DNA from: Mycobacterium sp. MS1601
Lineage (GTDB): Bacteria > Actinomycetota > Actinomycetes > Mycobacteriales > Mycobacteriaceae
Assembly: GCF_001984215.1 (NCBI RefSeq)
Contig: NZ_CP019420.1
Coordinates: 4,464,001-4,528,000 of the forward strand
Length of the DNA stretch: 64,000 bases
Direction of reading: 5' to 3'
Shown: in pieces, positions 36,027-44,137 of the stretch
Position numbering within the stretch: position 1 is the first letter of the stretch
Layout: each line of letters opens with the position of its first letter
The notes under the pieces: model-generated
What the model was told of the DNA's origin: nothing
Seen by the model: the letters and a program-made list of their open reading frames with translations, nothing else
Databases searched by the model: none
Made by a program: the position numbers and the translations under genes

Positions 36027-36766
36027 AACTCGAGGGCCAGATCGCACTCGTCACCGGGGGTGCCGCGGGACTCGGGCGGGCCGCTGCGCTGCAGCTAGCA
36101 CAGGTTGCTGCACACGTTGTGGTGGTTGATCTGCCAGGACACAGTGGTGATGAGGTTGCAGCACAGGCGGACAACGTCACCTTCGTAGCGGGCGACGTCA
36201 CCAGTGCCGAGGACATGAACAAAGCCTTCGGTGTGGCCGACGAGTTGGGAGCGTTGCGGGCTGTGGTCCACGGCGCCGGAGTGGCAATGCCCATCTCCGT
36301 GCACGGTGAGCAGCCAGTGGAGGCACTGGCGAGTTTTCGTCGGATTGTCGACATCAACATCACCGGAACGTTCAACGTGATGCAGTACGCCGCCCGATCG
36401 ATGTCCAGGCTCGAACCTCGAGACGGCGATCGAGGCGTTATCGTCACAACCTCGTCGATTGCGGCGTATGACGGTACCAATCCGGCGTATGCGGCCACCA
36501 AGGGTGCGGTCGTATCCCTGACTTTGCCCGCGGCCCGCCGCCTGGCATCCTCGGCGATTCGGGTGGTCAGTGTGGCTCCCGGCGCCTTCGACACTGCCAT
36601 GCTTCGCGGTGCCGGGGCCACGCAGGTGGTGGAGCAGGTGCCCCATCCACGCCGCCTCGGTGACCCGGTGGAGTTCGCCACCTTCGTGCACCACATCATC
36701 GAGAACCCCTATCTCAACGGTGTGACACTGCGCATCGACGGCGCTGCGCGACCGCATCCTTACTGA
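36023..36766 (+). CDS. Short-chain dehydrogenase/reductase
   Basis: 247-aa classical SDR: TGGAAGLG cofactor loop at 11-18, catalytic Ser in TTSSIAAYDG, YAATK with Tyr156 and Lys160, and VAPGAFDTAM. The pattern resembles type-2 3-hydroxyacyl-CoA dehydrogenases (HSD17B10-like), NAD preferring. GTG at 36023 overlaps the BVMO stop by four bases, so the two are made together: the SDR could supply the ketone substrate from an alcohol, or act on a beta-hydroxyacyl-CoA further down the path. Confidence 0.9.
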   Translation: MKLEGQIALVTGGAAGLGRAAALQLAQVAAHVVVVDLPGHSGDEVAAQADNVTFVAGDVTSAEDMNKAFGVADELGALRAVVHGAGVAMPISVHGEQPVEALASFRRIVDINITGTFNVMQYAARSMSRLEPRDGDRGVIVTTSSIAAYDGTNPAYAATKGAVVSLTLPAARRLASSAIRVVSVAPGAFDTAMLRGAGATQVVEQVPHPRRLGDPVEFATFVHHIIENPYLNGVTLRIDGAARPHPY

Positions 36767-36839
36767 GCGCGCCTCCAGACGGGTGGGGCGCGTGTGCGCC
36801 GGTTCAATCGACCAACAAGCCAAGGAGAGCCACAAACCA

Positions 36840-38845
36840 GTGAGTGTGCATGGGGCTGACGAGCCGAGCTGGGAGCCTGATAAATCTGGGATCGACGACG
36901 CCGCGATCACCGATTTCGCAAAATGGGTCGGGTCGCGTACCGGCCGTGACGTTTCTGAGTACGCGGATCTGTGGGCGTGGTCGACGGAGGACGTCGCTGT
37001 CTTCTGGGCCGCGGTCTGGGACTACTTCCGTGTCGAAGCTTCGGTGCCGGCCCTCGCGGCCATGGGTTCTCGAGCCATGCCGGGTGCCGAATGGTTCCCG
37101 GGTGCGCAGTTGAGCTACGCCCGCCACGTCTTTCGCGACCGCGCTGACGACGCCATCGCGCTGCAACACGCCTCGGAGCTGCGGCCACTCGATGCCTGGA
37201 CTTGGGGACGACTCAAAACCGAAACCGCTGGAATAGCGCACACGCTGACGTCATTGGGTGTCGGGCCCGGCGACGTCGTTGCGGCCTACCTGCCCAACCT
37301 CCCCGAGACCGTCGCCGCGTTCCTGGCATGCGCGTCTATCGGCGCGGTGTGGTCCAGTGCGGCACCAGAATTCGGTGTTCGCGCGGTGCTTGACCGCTTC
37401 ACTCAAATCAGGCCCAAAGTTCTGCTCACCGTGGATGGCTACCGCTACGGGGGCAAGGACTTTGACAGACGAGATGCCCTGCGAGAGTTGATGGGTGGGC
37501 TGCCCACGGTGCAGGCGGTATTCGGACTGCCGTATCTCGATGACGCCCCCATCCCGGGGACGCGACCCTGGTCGACGCTGGTGGCGCCGGCCTCACCTGA
37601 ACAGCTCGAGTTCGCCGAGTTGCCGTTCGAGCACCCGTTGTGGGTCCTGTACAGCAGTGGTACAACCGGATTGCCGAAAGCGATAGTGCACAGTCAAGGC
37701 GGCATTCTTCTCGAGCATCTCAAGATGATGAGCCTGCACGTCGACGCTCGCAGCGGAGACCGAATCCTGTGGTTCACGACCACGGGTTGGACCATGTGGA
37801 ACTTCCTCGTGGGGTGCTTGCTGACTCCGGCGTCGATTGTGTTGTACGACGGTAGCCCAACCCACCCCGGACCCGACGTTCTCTGGGGCTTGGCCGAGCA
37901 CGCCGGCGTCACCATCTTCGGTGCCAGTGCGAGCTTTCTGTCAGCATGTGCGAAAGCTGATCTGGCCCCCGCGAGCAATTCGACCTGTCCAGTGTCCGTG
38001 CCATCGGCTCCACCGGCTCGCCGTTGACACCCGAAGGTTTCGACTGGGTGTACCAGCGTGTAGGACAACATATTTGGCTGTTCTCCACCAGCGGTGGTAC
38101 CGACGTCTGTACCTCCTTCCTGGGCGGGGTTCCCAGCCTTCCTGTGCGTCGCGGAGAGCTGCAAGCCCCCGCACTGGGCGCTGCGGTCGCGGCCTGGGAC
38201 GTACGCGGGCTGCCGGTGCGGGGGGAGGTGGGCGAGTTGGTCATCACTGAACCGATGCCCTCGATGCCAATCCGGTTGTGGGGCGACGACTCGGGCGAGC
38301 GTCTGCGTGACGCGTACTTCGAGACCTACCCGGGAGTGTGGCGGCACGGAGATTGGGTCGAGATGACCCCAAGCGGCGGTGCGATCATTCACGGTCGCTC
38401 TGACTCCACAATCAACCGTGGCGGTGTCAGAATCGGCACGGCGGAGGTCTACCGGGCTGTTCTCGGCCTGGACGAGGTGGTCGATGCGCTGGTGGTGGAT
38501 GTTCCGCGCGAAGGCACTCAAGGGTGGGTCATGCTGTTCGTGGTGCTGCGGGATGCCGTAGTGCTCGACGATTCGTTGACTGCGGCGATCCAAGCGCTGA
38601 TCCGACGGGAATGTTCACCTCGGCATGTGCCCGATGAGGTACACGCTGTTGCTGATGTGCCGCGCACACTCTCCGGAAAACTACTCGAGGTTCCGGTCAA
38701 ACGTATCCTCATGGGCGCACGAACCGACGCCGTGGTCAGCGCCGACGCCCTGGCTAACCCGGGCGCTCTGACCTACTTCGAGGAGCTCGCCCGTGCCACG
38801 ATGGACGCCGGTGCACAGCGCGTAGCGGGCAATGCGCATGCCTAG
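36840..38845 (+). pseudogene. Acetoacetyl-CoA synthetase, frameshifted in the middle
   Basis: Adenylate-forming ligase that activates acetoacetate or a similar keto acid with CoA. The first frame (36840-38027) has WFPGAQLSYARHV, YSSGTTGLPKAI (AMP site) and WFTTTGWTMWN. The second (38024-38845) has STSGGTDVCTSFLGG, HGDWVEM and GRSDSTINRGGVRIGT. They join as one protein of about 668 aa, normal for AACS, if one C is added to the five-C run at 37966-37970; text then reads ADLAPREQFDLSSVRAIGST across the join. GTG at 36840 is preceded by AAGGAG. Inactive unless the frameshift is a sequencing error. Confidence 0.85.
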
Positions 38846-40046
38846 CGCGGTGGAAGTGGGGCCGCTGCAGGGCCTGCGTGTAATCGAACTGGGGACAATC
38901 CTTGCAGCGTCCACGGCCACGCGGATGCTGGCTGATCTCGGCGCCGAGGTCATCAAAGTGGAGGCACCGGATCGGCCGGACCCGATGCGCTTCTGGGGGC
39001 GCGGCACCTACGAAGGTCGTGCGTTGTGGTGGGCGGTGCAGTCCCGCAACAAAAAGTTGGTGACAGCCAATCTACGCACCGCCGAGGGTGTCGACATCTT
39101 CACCCGACTGTGCGACACCTGCGACGTCGTCGTGGAGAATTTCCGGCCCGGCACGTTGGAAAAATGGGGGCTCGGCTATGGCCGCCTGTCCAGCTCGAAT
39201 CCAGGACTGATTCTGGCCCGCATCTCTGGCTACGGTCAGACAGGTCCCTACGCTGCTCGGCCGGGATACGCTGCGGTGGGCGAGGCGATGGGTGGCATGC
39301 GCTACATCAACGGCTACCCCGACATGCCCCCACCGCGCACCGGTCTGTCATTGGGGGACACCCTGGCGGGAATGTTCGCGTCCCAAGGCGTGTTGGCGGC
39401 GCTGCACGAGCGGACTCATAGCGGCCGCGGTCAGGTCATCGACGTCTCCTTGGCCGAATCAGCCATGGCGATGATGGAGAGTGCCTTCGCCGAATTCGAC
39501 AAGCTGGGTCAGATCCGGGGGCCGTCCGGCACCGGGTTACCCGGGGTCTCACCGTCGAACCTGTTCGCGTCGCGCGACGGCAAATGGATTGTGATCGCGG
39601 CGAATCAGGATCAGATCTTCACGCGATTGTGTGAGGCGATGGGCCGCCCCGACCTGGCGACCGACCCTCGCTACGACACCCACGTCGGCCGTGCAGCCCA
39701 TCAGCAGGAACTGGAACAACTTGTTGCCGAATGGGTTGCCGCCCACGATGCAGCCGAGCTTGATCAGATCCTCACCCGACACGAAGTCGTTGCGGGTCCG
39801 GTCTACTCGGTCGCCGACATCGTGGCCGACCCGCACTTCCGCGATCGCGAGTCATTGGTCGTCCACCACGACGTACATTTCGGTGATTTCTTGTCCCAGA
39901 ACGTAGTTCCGCGCTTAGACCGCACGCCGGGGCGGGTGCGGTGGACAGGTCCTTGGGAGTTGGGGGCGCACAACACCGAGATCTACGGCGCGCTCGGTAT
40001 CGGCGACGAGGAGTTGAAGTCGTTGCGCGCGGGCGGTCATGTATGA
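38832..40046 (+). CDS. CaiB/BaiF family (class III) CoA-transferase
   Basis: 404-aa class III CoA-transferase. Seen are LRVIELGTILAASTATRMLADLGAEVIKVE at the start, VVENFRPGTLEKWGLGY, ISGYGQTGPYAARPGYAAVGEAMGG and GLSLGDTLAG with the Asp that carries the acyl group. It moves CoA between carboxylates. Its ATG (38832 or 38838) overlaps the end of the acetoacetyl-CoA synthetase gene, so it belongs to the BVMO2-SDR-AACS operon. Acceptor acid unknown. Confidence 0.91.
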   Translation: MRMPSAVEVGPLQGLRVIELGTILAASTATRMLADLGAEVIKVEAPDRPDPMRFWGRGTYEGRALWWAVQSRNKKLVTANLRTAEGVDIFTRLCDTCDVVVENFRPGTLEKWGLGYGRLSSSNPGLILARISGYGQTGPYAARPGYAAVGEAMGGMRYINGYPDMPPPRTGLSLGDTLAGMFASQGVLAALHERTHSGRGQVIDVSLAESAMAMMESAFAEFDKLGQIRGPSGTGLPGVSPSNLFASRDGKWIVIAANQDQIFTRLCEAMGRPDLATDPRYDTHVGRAAHQQELEQLVAEWVAAHDAAELDQILTRHEVVAGPVYSVADIVADPHFRDRESLVVHHDVHFGDFLSQNVVPRLDRTPGRVRWTGPWELGAHNTEIYGALGIGDEELKSLRAGGHV

Positions 40047-40119
40047 CCGCCGGGGTTCTGACCACCCAGCGGCTGCGACGTACGGGCCCGGCGCACCGGC
40101 AATCTGCAAAGGAGTGACA

Positions 40120-40551
40120 GTGGCAGGCAACCTCGAGGTGAGTCCAATGATGACGCCCACACAGGGACTTCTCGCGTACATGTCGGCATTTGAAGAGCTC
40201 GACCTCAACGGTCTGTTTGCGATGTTCGACGACCATCTGACAATGAGGTTTCCCTACATCGTCGACGGCTATCCCAAAGAGCTGCAGGGTCGTTCGCAAT
40301 GCGAGGGGTTCTTGTCCTCCGTTGCAGCAATCTTCCGACAGGTTCGCTGGGTCAAACGCGACGTGTATTCCACGAGTGATCCCGAGCTCGCGATGGCGAT
40401 CGCGGAGTCTTCTGTGATCTTGTCCGGCGGCGGCACATACACCAACGATTACGTGCTGCTGCTGCGGATGCGCGAAGGAAAAATCATCGAGTACACGGAG
40501 TACTTCGACCCGAACCGCGCGCACTCGGTGTTCAGCGCCGCAGCCGGCTGA
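40120..40551 (+). CDS. SnoaL/NTF2-like protein (second copy)
   Basis: 143-aa alpha+beta-barrel protein: LAYMSAFEELDLNGLFAMFDDHLTMRFPY, a middle beta section and EYTEYFDPNRAHSVF, the typical closing motif of SnoaL-like ketosteroid-isomerase relatives. AAAGGAG ends six bases before a GTG at 40120, which sets the start; the longer upstream frame overlaps the CoA transferase. It is the last gene of the BVMO2 operon and could be an isomerase, dehydratase or lactone-handling enzyme. Confidence 0.83.
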   Translation: MAGNLEVSPMMTPTQGLLAYMSAFEELDLNGLFAMFDDHLTMRFPYIVDGYPKELQGRSQCEGFLSSVAAIFRQVRWVKRDVYSTSDPELAMAIAESSVILSGGGTYTNDYVLLLRMREGKIIEYTEYFDPNRAHSVFSAAAG

Positions 40552-40617
40552 GCGGATTTCACTGCAGACTCTCCGCAGACGCGAATCTGGCATCAACGTC
40601 GCGACAACGACGCCCGC

Positions 40618-41571
40618 TCAGCGGATGGCCAGCGGTGTGACGGGCGAGCCGACTGCTCCGGTGATGTTCAATGGCGGGGCCACAACCAGGAACTCGTAGG
40701 TGTTGTCTGCAGCGCAGTCCGCGGCCAAGGCTTCCATATCCCACATCTCGCCCAGATGTATCCCGGCATTGACCATCAGCAGGACGTGGACTGGATTGAC
40801 CAATCCTCCTTCAGAGGGACGTACTTCCAAACCCCAGGTATCGGCGGCCACGGCTGCGACGTCGCGGGAGCACAGGAAGCGCGTGGCGTCGACGGATAAT
40901 CCCGGGGCGTCTCCACCGGCGTAATCAGCCCACGATCCGCGGTCGCGCACCTGGGCGAGCTGCCCGGTACGGACAAGCAGGAAGTCGCCCGCGCCGACTT
41001 CGACGCCTTGTCGATCGGCGCAGCGTTGGAGGTCACCGCTGTCGATCCCTGTACCCGGCTCCAACCACTGCACACCCTCGTCGCGTGCTACATCGAGCAG
41101 CACGCCGCGCCCCACCGCCCGGTCAGCCAAGCCTGTCACGGCGTTGCGTGCGGCCCCGGCGCTGGTTACGTCGGTGGTGGGGCGGCCGTTGTACATCTGG
41201 TTGTCATAGAAGGCGTGCGCCAAGGCATCCCATTGAGTGCCGGCCTGTAGGTAGAGCTGCACCACATCGTCGGTGCCGTCGAAGCGTGGCTCCAGGCCGG
41301 CTGCGGCCGCGATGTCACCGCCGTCGCGCGCCATGTAGTGCTGGATGTTGGATCGGCCCGTCAAGCCTTGCCCAGTTTGAGGGCCGTTGCGGTCCAGAGG
41401 CAGTGCCAGCGGGTAGACCTGTCCGGTACGGACCAGGCTCGCGGCCCGCAGGACAGTGCCAGGCTCGATCAGGTTGGCGGTGCCGATCTCGTCGTCGGGC
41501 CCCCAGCGGCCCCAGTTACGGCAGTGCAGCTGTAGTTCGTGGTATTGCTCCGAGGTCAGGTCATGTCGCAT
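40618..41571 (-). CDS. Cyclase-family (kynurenine-formamidase-like) metal hydrolase
   Basis: 317-aa member of the cyclase family (kynurenine formamidase, isatin hydrolase). Features are WGRWGPDDEIGTANLIEP at the start, YPLALPLDRNGPQ, and a metal-site-like QAGTQWDALAHAF that corresponds to HxGTHxDxxxH with Gln in place of the first His. It would hydrolyse a cyclic amide, lactone or enol ester. Its start overlaps the DUF35 gene by 11 bases; it is the last gene of the minus-strand operon. The changed first ligand could alter metal binding. Confidence 0.85.
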   Translation of the reverse strand: MRHDLTSEQYHELQLHCRNWGRWGPDDEIGTANLIEPGTVLRAASLVRTGQVYPLALPLDRNGPQTGQGLTGRSNIQHYMARDGGDIAAAAGLEPRFDGTDDVVQLYLQAGTQWDALAHAFYDNQMYNGRPTTDVTSAGAARNAVTGLADRAVGRGVLLDVARDEGVQWLEPGTGIDSGDLQRCADRQGVEVGAGDFLLVRTGQLAQVRDRGSWADYAGGDAPGLSVDATRFLCSRDVAAVAADTWGLEVRPSEGGLVNPVHVLLMVNAGIHLGEMWDMEALAADCAADNTYEFLVVAPPLNITGAVGSPVTPLAIR

Positions 41572-41992
41572 CGTCGTCGCCGTTCGGGTGCTCGTCGCGG
41601 CTGATCTCGAAGGACGTTACCGTGATGCCACCCACTTGTTCGGGGCGCAGTATCACGGGTGCATCCATGGTCGGTTGCCGTCCGGTGAGCGTGCTGATGA
41701 GGCGAGGTCCTTCGTCGAGTTCGATGATCGCCACGGTGTACGGAACGCGTTCGCGGAAGAACTCGTGGGGCGCGTGGTGGTAGACCACCCAGCTGATCAG
41801 GCGGCCGGTGCCGGCGGAGGCTTCCCACTTCACGTTTGGCTCTCCGACCAAACACCGTGGGCATTCTTCCCGCGCGGGCAGCCAGGCATGCTCGCACTGT
41901 GAACAGCGCTGAAAAAGCAGGCGTCCCTCGGCCAGACCGGTCCAGTAGGGCTCGGTCAGGGGTGTGATCTCCGGAAGTGGTGCCTCGATCAC
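41561..41992 (-). CDS. DUF35 (OB-fold, zinc-ribbon) acyl-CoA-binding protein
   Basis: 143-aa ChsH2/Ltp2-partner type protein: rubredoxin-like zinc knuckle with CSQCEHAWLPAREECPRC (about residues 30-47), then an OB fold with SWVVYHHAPHEFF and a VPYTVAIIELDEGPRLIS strand. DUF35 proteins pair with SCP-x thiolases or retro-aldolases and hold the acyl-CoA. Its ATG overlaps the thiolase-like gene's stop by four bases (ATGA), fitting a stable complex of the two. Confidence 0.9.
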   Translation of the reverse strand: MIEAPLPEITPLTEPYWTGLAEGRLLFQRCSQCEHAWLPAREECPRCLVGEPNVKWEASAGTGRLISWVVYHHAPHEFFRERVPYTVAIIELDEGPRLISTLTGRQPTMDAPVILRPEQVGGITVTSFEISRDEHPNGDDDAT

Positions 41993-43113
41993 CGGTCACC
42001 CAGAATGAGGGTCGAATGGGTCGTCATGATTCCTCCCTGATTACTGATGATGCAGGTCGAGGCGTCTGAGACCTGTGCGGTGGAGGTGGCCCTCAGCTGG
42101 CGGACGCCTTCGATGACAAGTTGCATTCCCGGCATTCCTGTTTCGGAAAGCAGGCCGCCGCTGGTGTTGATCGGTAGTGTCCCACCGCGCTCGATGGCGC
42201 CGTCGCGCACGAACTTGCCGCCCTCACCTTTGGCACAGAATCCGTAGTCCTCCAGGGTCATCAGCGGCGCGATCGTGAAACAGTCGTAGAGCTGGGCGAC
42301 GTCGATGTCGGCGGGCGTCATACGTGCCATCTCGAACGCCGTGCGCGCTGATATGGCCGCAGCGGTTGTCGTCAGGTCGGGTCGCTGCGCGACATCCCAT
42401 GACGTCTGACCTTGGCCGAATCCAAGGATGGGTACGCCGTGGGCGCCGAGTGCTGTTGCGCGTGTGCTGCTCATCAGCACGACCGCCGCGCCTCCGTCGG
42501 AAATGAGGCAACAATCGTCGCGGCGCAGCGGATCGACGACGAGTCGGGACTGCTCGTATTCCGCGAGTGAGAGCGGTTTACGCAATTGGGCATGCGGGTT
42601 GAGCGCCCCATGCGCACGGGATGCGACAGCGATGGCACCCAGATCCAAATCGCTTGTCCCGTACTGCTCCATATGCCTGCGTGCAATCATGGCGTAGCCG
42701 GCGGGCGTCCCGAACCAGCCGTACACGGCGTCGTCTCCCCAGCCTTTCTCATAGGCTTGGCGTGTCCCGGTGCGGGGATTGTCGGCGATGGTGACCAGCG
42801 CCACCTCGCATTGCCCGTGCTCAATAGCCATTGCGGCGTAAGAGATCATCGAAATGTTGGTGGCACCGCCCTGGTCCCACACACCACCGATGCGCGGGTG
42901 CAACCCGAGCGCCTCAGCGATTGTCTGTCCGTACATCATGCGGTACTGGGATGTCGGATACTTGACGAAAACAGCGTCCACGGCCTCCTTTTCGATACCC
43001 GCATCCGCCATGGCCTTTCTCGAGGCTTCGACGTTCAGCGACGTCGTTGAGCGGCCTGGAAGCTTGCCGTAGGCGGTGTGCCCGATACCGGCGATGACGA
43101 TGTTGCCGCGCAT
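41989..43113 (-). CDS. SCP-x/Ltp2-like thiolase-fold protein (candidate retro-aldolase)
   Basis: 374-aa thiolase-fold protein: NIVIAGIGHTAYGKLPGRST start, GGATNISMISYAAMAIEHGQ where active thiolases have the nucleophilic Cys, then IDVAQLYDCFTIAPLMTLEDYGFC and a GGLLSETGMPGMQLVIEG end. No Cys is in the usual nucleophile place, while the Tyr-rich LYDCFT and EDYGFC match Ltp-type aldolases, which cleave side-chain beta-hydroxyacyl-CoA with a DUF35 partner. ATG at 43113 with GAGGA upstream is chosen over a longer frame running into the crotonase gene. Confidence 0.88.
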   Translation of the reverse strand: MRGNIVIAGIGHTAYGKLPGRSTTSLNVEASRKAMADAGIEKEAVDAVFVKYPTSQYRMMYGQTIAEALGLHPRIGGVWDQGGATNISMISYAAMAIEHGQCEVALVTIADNPRTGTRQAYEKGWGDDAVYGWFGTPAGYAMIARRHMEQYGTSDLDLGAIAVASRAHGALNPHAQLRKPLSLAEYEQSRLVVDPLRRDDCCLISDGGAAVVLMSSTRATALGAHGVPILGFGQGQTSWDVAQRPDLTTTAAAISARTAFEMARMTPADIDVAQLYDCFTIAPLMTLEDYGFCAKGEGGKFVRDGAIERGGTLPINTSGGLLSETGMPGMQLVIEGVRQLRATSTAQVSDASTCIISNQGGIMTTHSTLILGDR

Positions 43114-43120
43114 GGAATCC

Positions 43121-43894
43121 TCAGCGACCGGTGAAGTTGGGGGAGCGCTTCTCGGCGAAGGCTCTCGGGCCTTCGAGCGCATCCTCGGTATAGCGGAGCA
43201 GTTTGAGCATGGCTTCTTCCATCCGCAGGCCGGTGGCCCGATCCACGTCGCGGGACCGCAGCGCCAGCTCTTTGGTGGCCTGAACCGCCAGGGGGGCATT
43301 GGTGCTGATTTGTTCGGCGATGGCGAGCGCTTCATCGAGGAGGTTGGGCGGATCGACAACTTTGTTGATCACGCCCCATCGCAACGCGGTATCGGCATCG
43401 AAGGTGTTCCCGGTGAGCAGCAACTCCATTGCCACCGCGTGGGGCATCTGCTCGATGAGGCGCTGCGTGCCACCGTTGGCAGCCAGCACGCCGCGCTTGA
43501 CCTCGCCCAGACCGAACGACGCCGAATGGGTGGCGATACGAATATCGGTGGCCAGCATCAGAGTCAGCCCGCCGCCGAGGCAGTGACCGTTGACGGCGGC
43601 GATCACGGGCTTCCACATCTCGATGCCCCGGTTAAGCAGCTGCCCCTGCTGGGTGAGCCAGAAATCTGACAGGTCAGTGGTGGTGCCGAGGAAACTCTTC
43701 AGATCGGCACCGGTACTGAAGGCTCGGTCCCCGGCGCCGGTGACGATGGCAACCCGGATCTTCGGGTTGTCACGGATGTCCGCCCACGCGTCGGAGAGTC
43801 CTTGATAGTCGGCTGCATCCATGGCGTTGAGCCGATGCGGACTGTTGAGGGTGACCAGCGCGATGTGGTCAGTGACCTCGAGATCGATTGCCAT
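43121..43894 (-). CDS. Enoyl-CoA hydratase/isomerase (crotonase)
   Basis: 257-aa crotonase with both oxyanion-hole segments, STGADLKSF and NGHCLGGGLTLMLATDIRIA, and both acidic positions of active hydratases (Glu in GLGEVK and Glu in AMELLLTG). It should hydrate an enoyl-CoA. ATG at 43894 has GGAGG upstream; the longer frame to 44041 reaches into the promoter of the PucR gene. It is the first gene of the minus-strand operon with the thiolase-like, DUF35 and cyclase genes, so it would make the beta-hydroxyacyl-CoA for the aldolase. Confidence 0.9.
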   Translation of the reverse strand: MAIDLEVTDHIALVTLNSPHRLNAMDAADYQGLSDAWADIRDNPKIRVAIVTGAGDRAFSTGADLKSFLGTTTDLSDFWLTQQGQLLNRGIEMWKPVIAAVNGHCLGGGLTLMLATDIRIATHSASFGLGEVKRGVLAANGGTQRLIEQMPHAVAMELLLTGNTFDADTALRWGVINKVVDPPNLLDEALAIAEQISTNAPLAVQATKELALRSRDVDRATGLRMEEAMLKLLRYTEDALEGPRAFAEKRSPNFTGR

Positions 43895-44058
43895 ATCCTC
43901 CAACTCCAGCTCGGTTGGCGCCGACGGTACGGAGAACTTCTCGCGAAGGCGCAGCGCGTCACTACGGGTGTTGTGGGAATCTCCACCCAGCTCCGTCAGA
44001 GTGACTAGCGGAAACCACCGGTGAGCGGCCCGCCGGATCACACGTCCACTGGTGTGTA

Positions 44059-44098
44059 CGTCAACTCATTGACGCTTTAATGTGTCGTGGGTCATACT
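44059..44098 (+). promoter_or_regulatory. Candidate promoter with overlapping operator for the PucR gene
   Basis: TTGACG (44069-44074) and CATACT (44093-44098) with an 18-base spacer form a good sigma-70-type promoter for the regulator at 44138. The -35 box is the right arm of a perfect inverted repeat CGTCAA-CTCA-TTGACG (44059-44074). A protein bound there would block this promoter and may control the divergent crotonase operon. Confidence 0.5.
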
Positions 44099-44137
44099 CT
44101 GGGCCTCGTACCGCTGTAGACCGAAGGATCTGTGTAG

